Source of the DNA: Alphaproteobacteria bacterium
Lineage (GTDB): Bacteria > Pseudomonadota > Alphaproteobacteria > Rhizobiales > Xanthobacteraceae
Assembly: GCA_005884685.1 (NCBI GenBank)
Contig: VBAH01000096.1
Span: 1 to 45,746, forward strand
DNA length: 45,746 nucleotides
Direction of reading: 5' to 3'
This document shows, in pieces, positions 14,840 to 22,661 of this stretch (position 1 is the first letter of the stretch; every line of letters starts with the position of its first letter). The notes under the pieces were generated by a model. It was not told where the DNA came from. It worked only from the letters and a program-made list of their open reading frames with translations, and searched no databases. The position numbers and the translations under genes were made by a program.

Positions 14840-15247
14840 CTAATTGTTCTTCGCCCCTTCGCGAATCCATGAGCGAATGGCGTTGCGGTCGCAGGTCGAC
14901 AGCTTTTTCTTGCCGTGCGGCATCCGTGTTTGCGCGGAGCCACGCCAATCGAGCAGCCACACCAGATTGCTGCTGTCGGGGTCCTTCGGGACCACCATCG
15001 GGCCGAACTTCGTGCCCTTCATGACACCTTCATAAGTCGTCAGGTCGAGGCCGCTCTTCTCAAACCCTTCCAGGCCCGGCGCATGGCAGCCGACGCAGCG
15101 CCCCTTGAAAATCGGGACGACGTCGTCGGCAAAGCTCGCGGTGTCCGCCGCACATGCTTCGTTCACCGGAGCAACCAGAACAATAACCGCGACTGCCGCC
15201 AGTCCAATGGCCGCCGCTCCGGCCACAAGCTTCATCGTCCGTGTCAT
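14840..15247 (-). CDS. Monoheme c-type cytochrome
   Basis: A 135-residue periplasmic cytochrome. N-terminal signal/anchor (MKLVAGAAAIGLAAVAVIVL) ending near EACA, then one heme site CVGCH in IFKGRCVGCHAPG, and a distal MPHG segment that offers a Met ligand. The pattern SFADDVVPIFKGRC is typical of the PSCyt1-like cytochrome domain. GGAGG precedes the ATG. It lies 46 bases after the tetraheme gene on the same strand and probably takes electrons from or gives them to it. Confidence 0.88.
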   Translation of the reverse strand: MTRTMKLVAGAAAIGLAAVAVIVLVAPVNEACAADTASFADDVVPIFKGRCVGCHAPGLEGFEKSGLDLTTYEGVMKGTKFGPMVVPKDPDSSNLVWLLDWRGSAQTRMPHGKKKLSTCDRNAIRSWIREGAKNN

Positions 15248-15293
15248 CGCAACCTCCACATTCCTGCGCCGTCGCGTCCGGCGCGTCCGGGAA

Positions 15294-15920
15294 CTACTTC
15301 TTGTCCTTGTTTTCGGGCTCGTCCTCGTCCGGTATCTCCGGCAGCTTGTGCGCGATGCCCTTGTGGCAGTCGATGCAGGTGAGGCTCTTCGTCGATTCCT
15401 GAAACATGATCTGCGACGCCTCCTTCTGTTTGTGAGGGTCCATCGCATTCTTCGAATGACAGTTGCGGCACTCAAGCGAGTCGCGCGCCTTCATCGAATT
15501 CCACACCCGGGTCGCCATCTCGAGGCGGTGCGTCTCGAATTTCTCCGGCGTATCGATCGTGCCCATGACCTTGTGCAGCAGTTCGTTGCTTGCCTGGATC
15601 TTGCGCCGGATCTTGGCGAACCACTCGTGCGGCACATGGCAATCCGAACAGATCGCGCGCACCCCGGAGCGATTCTTGAAATGGATGGTCTGCTGCAGCT
15701 CCTTGTAGGGGTTATCGCGCATCTCATGACAGCCGATGCAGAACGCCTCGGTGTTCGTCATCTCCATCGCCCAGTTGAAGCCGCCCCAGAACAGGACGCC
15801 TCCGATTCCGCCTGCGACGAGAATGATGATGAACGGCCAGCGCGAGCTCGGACGCCACAGGTACGACCAGGTGCGGCGGATCACACCCGTTTTTCTGCCC
15901 GTCACGCCCTGATCGCTCAT
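15294..15920 (-). CDS. NapC/NirT/CymA-type tetraheme cytochrome c
   Basis: A 208-residue membrane-anchored quinol dehydrogenase. One N-terminal span (WPFIIILVAGGIGGVLFWGG) is followed by GFNWAMEMTNTEAFCIGCHE, the family's first heme block, and three more heme sites, CSDCH, CRNCH and CIDCH (the last before KGIAHKLPE). These proteins pass electrons between the quinone pool and periplasmic carriers; in Shewanella the homologue CymA feeds the MtrABC conduit. Here it may work in either direction with the decaheme/barrel pair. A perfect FNR-type box lies 67 bases upstream. The C-terminus is acidic and lysine-rich. Confidence 0.93.
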   Translation of the reverse strand: MSDQGVTGRKTGVIRRTWSYLWRPSSRWPFIIILVAGGIGGVLFWGGFNWAMEMTNTEAFCIGCHEMRDNPYKELQQTIHFKNRSGVRAICSDCHVPHEWFAKIRRKIQASNELLHKVMGTIDTPEKFETHRLEMATRVWNSMKARDSLECRNCHSKNAMDPHKQKEASQIMFQESTKSLTCIDCHKGIAHKLPEIPDEDEPENKDKK

Positions 15921-15986
15921 AGGACCCCGCCCCGATTTCGGCTCGTGCTGCACCGGCGAGCGCAAGCCTTAGTGACTGCCCTACAC

Positions 15987-16000
15987 TTGATAAAAATCAA
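15987..16000. promoter_or_regulatory. FNR/FixK-type box, perfect palindrome
   Basis: TTGAT-AAAA-ATCAA. It lies between the divergent tetraheme (start 15920) and small monoheme (start 16142) genes and could serve both. Confidence 0.82.
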
Positions 16001-16053
16001 GAATTGGCCAAGCCATTGCTTCTTAAAACTGGCGCTATTTCTGTCAGCGCGTT

Positions 16054-16067
16054 GTGATGTAAGTCAA
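16054..16067. promoter_or_regulatory. Imperfect FNR/FixK-type box
   Basis: GTGAT-GTAA-GTCAA, 75 bases upstream of the small monoheme gene. Mismatches at the first base and at one base of the second half-site (GTCAA is tolerated by FixK). Confidence 0.45.
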
Positions 16068-16141
16068 TGGGAGTTGCGCCAATATCAAATACTGCTTTGC
16101 GGGTGGCGCGATATCGCATCGCTCAACGAATGGAGTCTCCA

Positions 16142-16381
16142 ATGACGGCCCAGCAAGTCTGCAATCATCGCATCTTGTCCGCCAGTGCTTGCGCGCTCGG
16201 CCTTGCGGCGCTTGTCGGGGCCGCGATCCTGGTCGCAACGCCGCGCGAAGCTTCGGCAAAGCCGGAATTCGCGGCGCAAACCGGCATGCCATGCGGGCAG
16301 TGCCACTCCAATCCGGCGGGCGGCGGCAAGCTGAAGGCGTTCGGCGAGAAGTTCAAGGCCAACGGCAACAAGGTGAAGTGA
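16142..16381 (+). CDS. Small monoheme c-type cytochrome
   Basis: A 79-residue exported protein: a Cys-bearing signal segment (ACALGLAALVGAAILVA, ending EASA), then KPEFAAQTGMPCGQCHSNP with one heme site, and a short Gly/Lys tail (GGGKLKAFGEKFKANGNK). So small a heme protein resembles the miniature cytochromes found near iron-oxidation gene sets; the tail suggests a truncated cytochrome fold. ATG 16142 follows GGAG at 8 bases. Preceded by two FNR-type boxes. Confidence 0.8.
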   Translation: MTAQQVCNHRILSASACALGLAALVGAAILVATPREASAKPEFAAQTGMPCGQCHSNPAGGGKLKAFGEKFKANGNKVK

Positions 16382-16432
16382 GCGCCGCGCGCTTACGCTC
16401 GACGGCCCGACAAGGCAACGGCCGCGCTGCGT

Positions 16433-16894
16433 CTACCGGCGCGGCCGTTCGCGCGCTTTTTCCGATTCGGCAGCCACATCCATGATCGTGTCGAATGTCA
16501 CCCGGCATTCCCGCTTGCGGTCGTATTTCGCGAAAAACAAGTTCGGTTTATCGAGAAATTCACTGCGGCTCACCCGGCCGTCGCGATTGTCGTCGAAGTA
16601 GCCGATATCCGCATTCTTCAACATCGGGTCCGCTTTGCGGATCGAACCGAATTCTTCCGCCGTGAGGTAGCCGTCGCGGTTCTTGTCGGCGTCATTGAAC
16701 AGCTTGGTCGCATAGCGTTTCCACTCCTCGCACGTGAACACGCCGGTGCGGCCGACGTCGCCCCACACCGTCGCCCATGCGACGAGCGCATCATTGCCGG
16801 CGGAGCGGCGGCTGCCAGCGTCACGCGAGCTCTGCGCCAGCGCTGAGCCGCTGCAGGCCGCAATGAAAATCCACAGGGCAAAAACAGTTCTCAT
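16433..16894 (-). CDS. EF-hand calcium-binding periplasmic protein
   Basis: A 153-residue protein with a signal peptide (MRTVFALWIFIAACSGSALA) and at least two EF-hand loops: DADKNRDGYLTAEEF and DDNRDGRVSRSEF, each with Asp/Asn at positions 1, 3, 5 and Glu at 12. It is divergent from the decaheme gene across a 253-base region that holds two FNR-type boxes, the nearer 63 bases from its start, so it is probably co-regulated with the electron conduit. A calcium-dependent role in assembling the heme/barrel complex is possible but unproven. Confidence 0.85.
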   Translation of the reverse strand: MRTVFALWIFIAACSGSALAQSSRDAGSRRSAGNDALVAWATVWGDVGRTGVFTCEEWKRYATKLFNDADKNRDGYLTAEEFGSIRKADPMLKNADIGYFDDNRDGRVSRSEFLDKPNLFFAKYDRKRECRVTFDTIMDVAAESEKARERPRR

Positions 16895-16956
16895 GACACC
16901 TCACTGTTTCGATGATCGTCCGCGGGAGCGACAGCGTCCAGTTTTTTGCCGCAGAC

Positions 16957-16970
16957 TTGATAATTATCAA
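16957..16970. promoter_or_regulatory. FNR/FixK-type box, perfect palindrome
   Basis: TTGAT-AATT-ATCAA between the divergent EF-hand and decaheme genes. Confidence 0.82.
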
Positions 16971-16979
16971 GTTCACGGG

Positions 16980-16993
16980 ATGATTATTATCAA
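16980..16993. promoter_or_regulatory. Second FNR/FixK-type box
   Basis: ATGAT-TATT-ATCAA, one mismatch, centred 23 bases from the perfect box at 16957 (about two helical turns). Likely a paired site for the decaheme promoter. Confidence 0.6.
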
Positions 16994-17147
16994 TTCCGGC
17001 GTCTGTGTGATAAAAATGATGCGCTGCCAGTTAATCACGAGCCGGTGAACGCTTTTGAGGCAGATCAATTGTCCCTGCGTTGAATCGAAAATAGTGTTTC
17101 TGGCGGGGACCATCGGATCGTATCGGTCGATGGTTGGGGCGGCGAAC

Positions 17148-18467
17148 ATGACAAGCCACAGGCGGTTATCCGGTTTTAGCGGATCGGCAAAATCAAGACC
17201 GACAGCAAGAACGCGATTGACGAGAGCCGGTTTGCTGGCCCTCGTTTGCCTGCCGGTGCTGGCTTGGAGCGCGTGGCCGCAAAGCTCATCATTCCGCGTC
17301 GAGGACATTCGCGCGGCGCTCGACGAGAGCAATCGCGCTGCCGCCGCGGGGAACGATCCGGTCGCCGCGCTCGCGAATTACACCGCATCCTTGCCTGACG
17401 GGCATCCGGCGGTGCACGGCATGGATGCAGGTGAGGGCGGCCATCAGCCGCTGCTGGACTTTGTGGAGCAGTTCGAGGCCGGGCGACCGAAGCCGGTCAG
17501 CGCAGCATCGGCCCATCACGATGCCGGCGCGCGCGATAGCGTGCTCGCCAATCTGATGGAGTTCGCACGCGAAATAGCGCCGGGCACACCGAACATCCAG
17601 TTGGCTGCGGCCGCGAAGGTGGTGAAGAGCGCGCCGAAAATCGCCGCGGATGCCGAGGCGACGTTCGTCGGCTCCCAAGTCTGCCTCGGGTGCCACACCA
17701 CCCAGGCGGCGTCGTTCAATCTTACCGTGATGGGCCGCATCTTCCGCAATCCGCGCAACGCGCAGGAGAAGGGCGGCTGCGAGACCTGCCACGGCGCCGG
17801 TTCGCTGCACGTCAAGGCGGGCGGCGGCCGCGGCGTCGGCGGCATCATCTCATTCCGCAAAAACGACGCCAGCCGGCCGGTCGCCGACAACAACGCGATC
17901 TGCCTCTCCTGCCACGACAAGGGCGAGCGTCATTATTGGCAGGGCAGCACGCACGAGTCGCGCGACGTCGCCTGCACCGACTGTCACACCGTCATGACGC
18001 GCGTCTCGGTCAGAGGCCAGCTCAAGACCGAACGCGAGGCCGAGACCTGTTACCAGTGCCACAAGGACCGCCGCATGCAGGCGCAGCGCTCCTCACATAT
18101 GCCGCTGCGCGAAGGCAAGATGACCTGCACGAGCTGTCACAACCCGCATGGCAGCGCGAACGACGCGATGCTGAAGCAGGTCTCGGTCAACGACAATTGC
18201 TATCAGTGCCATGCCGAAAAGCGTGGACCGTTCCTGTGGGAACACCCGCCGGTGCGCGAGAATTGCCTGAACTGCCATGAGGCGCACGGCTCGAACCTTG
18301 AATACCTGCTCAAGGTGCAGCGCCCCCGTCTGTGCCAGGACTGTCACTCGATTGGCCATCCGTCGCAAAGCCCGCTGGTGAACACGGCGTTCAACCGGTC
18401 TTGCAACAACTGCCACTCGCAAATTCACGGCTCGAATCATCCATCCGGCGTGCTGTTCCAGAGATAG
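17148..18467 (+). CDS. Decaheme c-type cytochrome, MtrA/DmsE/PioA type
   Basis: A 439-residue periplasmic cytochrome with exactly ten CXXCH sites (CLGCH at 179, then CETCH, CLSCH, CTDCH, CYQCH, CTSCH, CYQCH, CLNCH, CQDCH, CNNCH), the number and spacing of MtrA/DmsE/PioA proteins that form a heme wire inside an outer-membrane barrel. The first 178 residues contain a signal/anchor (LTRAGLLALVCLPVLAWSAW) and a heme-free Ala-rich region; such an N-terminal extension is a feature of PioA of phototrophic iron oxidisers and is absent from MtrA. ATG 17148 is chosen over 17055 or 17130, which only add to the basic N terminus. The barrel gene follows within 70 bases; FNR-type boxes lie upstream. Confidence 0.93.
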   Translation: MTSHRRLSGFSGSAKSRPTARTRLTRAGLLALVCLPVLAWSAWPQSSSFRVEDIRAALDESNRAAAAGNDPVAALANYTASLPDGHPAVHGMDAGEGGHQPLLDFVEQFEAGRPKPVSAASAHHDAGARDSVLANLMEFAREIAPGTPNIQLAAAAKVVKSAPKIAADAEATFVGSQVCLGCHTTQAASFNLTVMGRIFRNPRNAQEKGGCETCHGAGSLHVKAGGGRGVGGIISFRKNDASRPVADNNAICLSCHDKGERHYWQGSTHESRDVACTDCHTVMTRVSVRGQLKTEREAETCYQCHKDRRMQAQRSSHMPLREGKMTCTSCHNPHGSANDAMLKQVSVNDNCYQCHAEKRGPFLWEHPPVRENCLNCHEAHGSNLEYLLKVQRPRLCQDCHSIGHPSQSPLVNTAFNRSCNNCHSQIHGSNHPSGVLFQR

Positions 18468-18537
18468 GTGCGGCGTGAAGCTGCTGCGCGAACGAGGTGT
18501 CTACGCCGGTCGAAGTAAGGCTTCGTTGGGGGCTAAC

Positions 18538-21147
18538 ATGAACGCTGCGGGGAGCGTTTTCACGAAACGAGTGCCGTTCGTCGCGGTGCTGCTGTTGTCG
18601 ACGAGTGCCATGGCGGCCGATCAGGTTGCTGCGCCGCTTCCCGATCCGCTCGGTTATTGGGATTTCCACGGGTATGTGGAAGCAGGCGGCCGCGCCTACA
18701 TCCAACGTCCGCCGTTAGGCCCCCCGCCGGGACAATTCGGACCGGCGCCGACGACAGCCGCGCAGGCGGTCAAGAACCCCGCGACGCTCGCCAACCCTCC
18801 GCTCGATCCCGGCGGCGCCGGGAGCGGCCGGGGCAAATTCGAGGAGTACGGGGAGAAGCCGCAGGGCTACTACATTCCGTCGTTCTATCTCGGCGCGCTG
18901 TCGCGCGACGGCCTGTATAGCGCGGAGGTCTGGGGCAAAAATGCCGGTTACAACAACCAGAACTACTATTTCGAAGGCATGAAGGTGGGCGAGCATCGCC
19001 TGCGCGCCGAATACGATCAGACCCCGCATCTCTACAGCAGTCAGGCCTGGACGCTCTATAACGGCGTCGGCTCCAACAATCTGACCATAAACCCCGCGGT
19101 CGTCAATTCGCTCAACAACGCGACCTTCGGCGGCAATCCGCCCGGAGCAGGCGCCGGAGTGGGGCACACTTGTTTCATTCCCGGGCAGCTCGGCACCGCG
19201 GCGTGCGCCGCCGGCGTCACGCCGGCGTTCACGACCATCGTCAACAACGTGATGCCGACCACGCTTGGCATACAACGCAACCGCACCTCGAGCGAATATC
19301 GCTACACGCGCGACAACGATTGGGAGTTCAACGTCGAATATTCGCACGAGCGCCGCACCGGCACGATGGAGCAGGGCACGCTGTTCGGCAGCAACGGCAC
19401 TGGTGCTGCCTTGGCGATGGTGCCGCGGCCGGTTGCCGATACGACCCAGAACGCCAGCGCGTCGGCGCAATACGCCGGCACATCGCCGTGGGGCAAATGG
19501 ACCACGATGGTGAAGTACTTCGTGTCGTCCTACAAGGACGACTACAAATATTACGATGCGACGAGTCCGTTCGGCGGCGGCGCCGGCGGCGTGTCCAACG
19601 CGCCGGGCGGCTGCGCCACCACACAGCCGCAAAACTGCTTCGGCGTTGCGCGGATGTCGATGTACCCGGACAACTTCGCGCAGGGCATCACAACCACGAC
19701 GATGGTCGACCTGCCTTTCAAGAGCCGCTACGTCGGCACGTTCCAGTACCAGACGATGACGCAGAACGACGCTTTTCTCGCGCCGTCGATCAATCCGGCT
19801 CCTGCGAAAACGGCAAACGTGCCTGCCGGCAATACGATCGGCAACTATGCGCTTTCGCGTCCGAGCCTGGATGGCCGGATCGATACCATCCTCAGCAACA
19901 ACCAGCTGACGACCCAGCTGACATCCGATCTCAAGGTCAAATCATCCTACCGCTACTACTCAGTGGACAATCGGACGGCCCCGCTAACGATGCTCGATTG
20001 GGTGGTCAACGACAGCAATTCGGCGCGCGCCCAGACCGCCGGATATGCGCCACATACGACGATCTTCCAGTCCTACACGAAGCAGAATGCCGCCGAAGAG
20101 GTGAATTGGCGGCCATGGAGATGGCTCGACCTCGGGGCGATCGCCGGCTTCGAGCAATACGACCGCAGCCAGGCGCAGGCCAATCGCACGACCGAATGGT
20201 CGGTCAAGTTCTACGACGTCGTGACGGCGTTCGACTGGGCAAAATTGCGCAGCAGCTACTTCTATTCCGAGCGCCGCTATGCGAACTACGACTGGCAGAC
20301 TTACGTCGGCAACACGATCGTCGCGCCGATCGTCCCGGGCGGCACCACCACCAGCCTGATCGAAAATCCCGGCATGCGCACGTACGACATGGCGAACCGC
20401 GACAGGCAGATCGTCAAGGCTGCGGTCGATTTCGATTTCTTCCCCGGCCTCACCCTTACGCCGAACGGCGGCGTGCGTTACGACCGCTACCTCACGAATG
20501 GCTCCGACCCGGTCAATCAACTCGGCCTGACGCGAGACAACAACTGGAACGTCGGCCTGGAGGCGACCTATTCGGTCAACAGTTCCCTCACGCTGTTCGG
20601 CGCGATCATGACCGAAGTGTATGACAGGCGCATGTTCGACGGCGGGGGCGTGACCGCGGGCAGCCCGACCGGCCACTACATGACCGACATGTATGGCCAC
20701 GCCAATACATTCATCGGTGCCCTCGACGTCTTCCTGATTCCAAAGGTCCTCGACCTCAAGCTGTCCGGAACGATCGTGATGTCGAGCGATCAGTGGAACA
20801 GCGCGGCAGCTCCCGGCGGGACCCCGATCGTGTCGAATTGCCCCCCCACCTGCAGCACGATCGTCGGCTTGTGGCCGGACATCAATGGCACCTTCAGGCG
20901 CTTCGATGCGACGCTGCGCTACAAGTTCGACGACGACTTCGTGAAGCGGATCGGGTGGACAGGCGACGTCTATTTCAAGGTCAAATACGCCTACGAGATG
21001 AACTACGTCGACAACTGGGCGCTCGGCAACATGCAGCAGTACATGTACTACGCAGCCAATGCGCGCAGCCAGCAGATCTTCATGGCGGGAGACAACCCGA
21101 ACTATACGGCGCAGTACGTCATTGCCACGCTGGCGCTGAAGTGGTGA
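18538..21147 (+). CDS. MtrB/PioB-type decaheme-associated outer-membrane beta-barrel
   Basis: An 869-residue outer-membrane protein: signal peptide VPFVAVLLLSTSAMA cut before ADQ, then repeated amphipathic strands with aromatic girdles (SYRYYSVDNRT, WRWLDLGAIAGFEQYDRS, RYKFDDDFVKR) and a terminal Trp (LALKW), as BamA substrates require. Length and pairing with the decaheme gene match MtrB/PioB, which form the sheath around the heme wire. The CXXC pair near the N terminus of Shewanella MtrB is absent. ATG 18538 directly starts the signal peptide; a GTG at 18475 only adds 21 residues. No extracellular multiheme (MtrC) and no PioC high-potential iron protein are encoded nearby. Confidence 0.92.
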   Translation: MNAAGSVFTKRVPFVAVLLLSTSAMAADQVAAPLPDPLGYWDFHGYVEAGGRAYIQRPPLGPPPGQFGPAPTTAAQAVKNPATLANPPLDPGGAGSGRGKFEEYGEKPQGYYIPSFYLGALSRDGLYSAEVWGKNAGYNNQNYYFEGMKVGEHRLRAEYDQTPHLYSSQAWTLYNGVGSNNLTINPAVVNSLNNATFGGNPPGAGAGVGHTCFIPGQLGTAACAAGVTPAFTTIVNNVMPTTLGIQRNRTSSEYRYTRDNDWEFNVEYSHERRTGTMEQGTLFGSNGTGAALAMVPRPVADTTQNASASAQYAGTSPWGKWTTMVKYFVSSYKDDYKYYDATSPFGGGAGGVSNAPGGCATTQPQNCFGVARMSMYPDNFAQGITTTTMVDLPFKSRYVGTFQYQTMTQNDAFLAPSINPAPAKTANVPAGNTIGNYALSRPSLDGRIDTILSNNQLTTQLTSDLKVKSSYRYYSVDNRTAPLTMLDWVVNDSNSARAQTAGYAPHTTIFQSYTKQNAAEEVNWRPWRWLDLGAIAGFEQYDRSQAQANRTTEWSVKFYDVVTAFDWAKLRSSYFYSERRYANYDWQTYVGNTIVAPIVPGGTTTSLIENPGMRTYDMANRDRQIVKAAVDFDFFPGLTLTPNGGVRYDRYLTNGSDPVNQLGLTRDNNWNVGLEATYSVNSSLTLFGAIMTEVYDRRMFDGGGVTAGSPTGHYMTDMYGHANTFIGALDVFLIPKVLDLKLSGTIVMSSDQWNSAAAPGGTPIVSNCPPTCSTIVGLWPDINGTFRRFDATLRYKFDDDFVKRIGWTGDVYFKVKYAYEMNYVDNWALGNMQQYMYYAANARSQQIFMAGDNPNYTAQYVIATLALKW

Positions 21148-21154
21148 ATGCGAT

Positions 21155-21176
21155 CCGCCCCGCACAGGCGGGGCGG
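21155..21176. terminator. GC-rich hairpin between convergent genes
   Basis: Perfect 9-bp stem CCGCCCCGC / GCGGGGCGG with a 4-base loop, 7 bases after the barrel stop and 20 before the stop of the convergent regulator gene. It lacks a T tract on either strand, so it would be an atypical bidirectional terminator. Confidence 0.5.
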
Positions 21177-21195
21177 CGATCGCGCGCCGGACGGA

Positions 21196-21915
21196 TCAGG
21201 TCTTCTTCGGCGGCTGCAAGAACCGGTCCGGCACGTCCATCCCGGCGGCCTCCGAGAGCGCTGCGCGATCGCTCAGGGTCACGGTGCGCCGGTGGACCTC
21301 GACACCGGCGGACGCGAGAACGTGGAAGCTGCGCGACAGGTGCTCCGGCGCCATTCCGAGATAAGACGCGAGCACGCGCTTATCGAACGGAATGACGATG
21401 CGGCCGGTGTCGCCGCTCCTGCGGTCGCCCCGCAACATCCAGTGCGCGACGCGCTCGATGGTCGAGCGCAGCCGGTGGCTCTTGAAATCCTCGATGAGCT
21501 CATGGGACTCGCTTGCGAGCGCGTAAATCACCCTTTTGGAGAAGCTCGCATCCCGGCCGCAGAGATCGATCACCAGAGCGGCCGGCACCGCGATTATCTC
21601 GGATGGTTCGAGGACGCGCGCGGAGAGCGGATTGCGATCCAACAGGATTGAATAAAGCGCAAGTGGCGCAACGGCGGGCACGACCGTAAGCGTGCAATAG
21701 CGTTCGTCATGCTCGCTGAATAGTTCGGCCGAGCCCCTGGTCACGATGTGAAGGTGCGCCGGGCGGTCCCCCTCGTTGAAGAAAATCCCGCGAGCCGCGA
21801 GCTCGCGCCGCGTGGCGGCGGCTGCGAGCTGCAAACAAGCCTCATCCGAAATGCCATTGAACAGCGGGATCGAGCGGAGGAGTTCGGCTGTGACCTGGCC
21901 TGCGCGTCCGGTCAT
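21196..21915 (-). CDS. Crp/Fnr family transcriptional regulator
   Basis: A 239-residue regulator: cyclic-nucleotide-binding-type beta-roll (about 20-120: LFNGISDEACLQLAAAA, IFFNEGDRPAHLHIVTRGSA), dimer helix, then a helix-turn-helix (VLASYLGMAPEHLSRSFHVL). The recognition helix carries the Glu-x-x-Ser-Arg set that reads TTGAT half-sites in FNR. The N-terminal Cys cluster that binds the iron-sulfur cluster in FNR is missing, so sensing is more like DNR/FixK-type proteins. ATG at 21915 has GAAGG upstream. It is convergent with the barrel gene and has an FNR-type box upstream, suggesting autoregulation and control of the island. Confidence 0.9.
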   Translation of the reverse strand: MTGRAGQVTAELLRSIPLFNGISDEACLQLAAAATRRELAARGIFFNEGDRPAHLHIVTRGSAELFSEHDERYCTLTVVPAVAPLALYSILLDRNPLSARVLEPSEIIAVPAALVIDLCGRDASFSKRVIYALASESHELIEDFKSHRLRSTIERVAHWMLRGDRRSGDTGRIVIPFDKRVLASYLGMAPEHLSRSFHVLASAGVEVHRRTVTLSDRAALSEAAGMDVPDRFLQPPKKT

Positions 21916-21978
21916 GGCACCATGACCCTTCTGTTGTGTCGCTGCCTCGCACAGTAGGCTCCGACCCCCCGCGGCTAT

Positions 21979-21992
21979 TTGATCTTCCTCAA
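21979..21992. promoter_or_regulatory. FNR/FixK-type box upstream of the Crp/Fnr gene
   Basis: TTGAT-CTTC-CTCAA, one mismatch in the second half-site, 64 bases upstream of the regulator start. Confidence 0.6.
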
Positions 21993-22058
21993 GTGCCGGC
22001 ATGCGAATGCGCAAATATCCGTCGGCAAACCGTCTTGCGGAAGCGAATTTTCACCAGG

Positions 22059-22072
22059 TTGACCTTGATCAA
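22059..22072. promoter_or_regulatory. FNR/FixK-type box upstream of the DUF6455 gene
   Basis: TTGAC-CTTG-ATCAA, one mismatch, 72 bases upstream of the 22144 start. Confidence 0.6.
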
Positions 22073-22143
22073 AGCGCCATCGGACCACCGGCCGGAGAGT
22101 AACAGCAGCGCCGCCGCCCGGACGGCGGTATCGGGAGGTGGCC

Positions 22144-22404
22144 ATGCGCAAACAGACTTCCGCAGTCCCGGATCTCTTCTCCCGCCGTCTGACATATCTC
22201 GGATTGCAACCCGACCGGTTGAAGCCGCAGCACCGTGCCATCCTGGAGGAGGTTCGCGCGCGTTGCCCGAACTGCGAAAGCCCCGGCCGCTGCGCTGCTG
22301 ACCTTGTGGCAGCAGCGCCGAGCCGTATCCTTGAAAATTGGGACGAGTACTGCCCGAACGCCGCAAGGCTGCGAATCCTTGCAGCGCTCGCGATGTTTGA
22401 CTGA
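22144..22404 (+). CDS. DUF6455-like small cysteine protein
   Basis: An 86-residue soluble protein with the motif RCPNCESPGRCAADL, then WDEYCPNAARLRIL. The Cys spacing and the closing YCPNA block match DUF6455, small proteins common in alphaproteobacteria and often near respiratory genes; the four Cys could bind zinc or an iron-sulfur centre. ATG 22144 has GGGAGG 5 bases upstream. Its FNR-type box puts it in the same regulon as the cytochromes. Function unknown. Confidence 0.75.
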   Translation: MRKQTSAVPDLFSRRLTYLGLQPDRLKPQHRAILEEVRARCPNCESPGRCAADLVAAAPSRILENWDEYCPNAARLRILAALAMFD

Positions 22405-22588
22405 AACGCGCCGATCCTTGGCGGGGGTGGCGCCGTTCCGTCTGGCGGGTCGCGCGCTGATCGCCAACGCGCCGGCGATCTTCGCGCCGACCAGAAGTTT
22501 TGGAACGGCGAGCTCGACGAAAAGATGAAGCCGGTTGAAGGCGAGCCGGTGAGCCGCCGGCCCGCACGTCCGGCGAACGAAAGTCTCA

Positions 22589-22614
22589 CGCGAGACTTGC
22601 GCGCAAGTCTCGCG
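22589..22614. repeat. Perfect 26-bp palindrome
   Basis: Half-site CGCGAGACTTGCG followed by its exact reverse complement. An extra AAGTCTC at 22581-22587 can pair with the first GAGACTT instead, giving two mutually exclusive hairpins. It sits in the 257-base gap between the DUF6455 gene and tRNA-Phe; no other gene is visible in that gap. Confidence 0.75.
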
Positions 22615-22661
22615 TTCCCCTGCTGGTCACGCCGCCGTCGTGGCTATCGATTTGAAAACAT

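Noticed and set aside
14380-14943. Longer start (14943) for the His-rich protein
   Set aside because: The extra 68 residues are Arg-rich and precede a perfect signal-type segment, and they overlap the cytochrome gene at 14840.
17007-17020. A third FNR-type box upstream of the decaheme gene (GTGAT-AAAA-ATGAT)
   Set aside because: More than one mismatch, including in both conserved half-sites.
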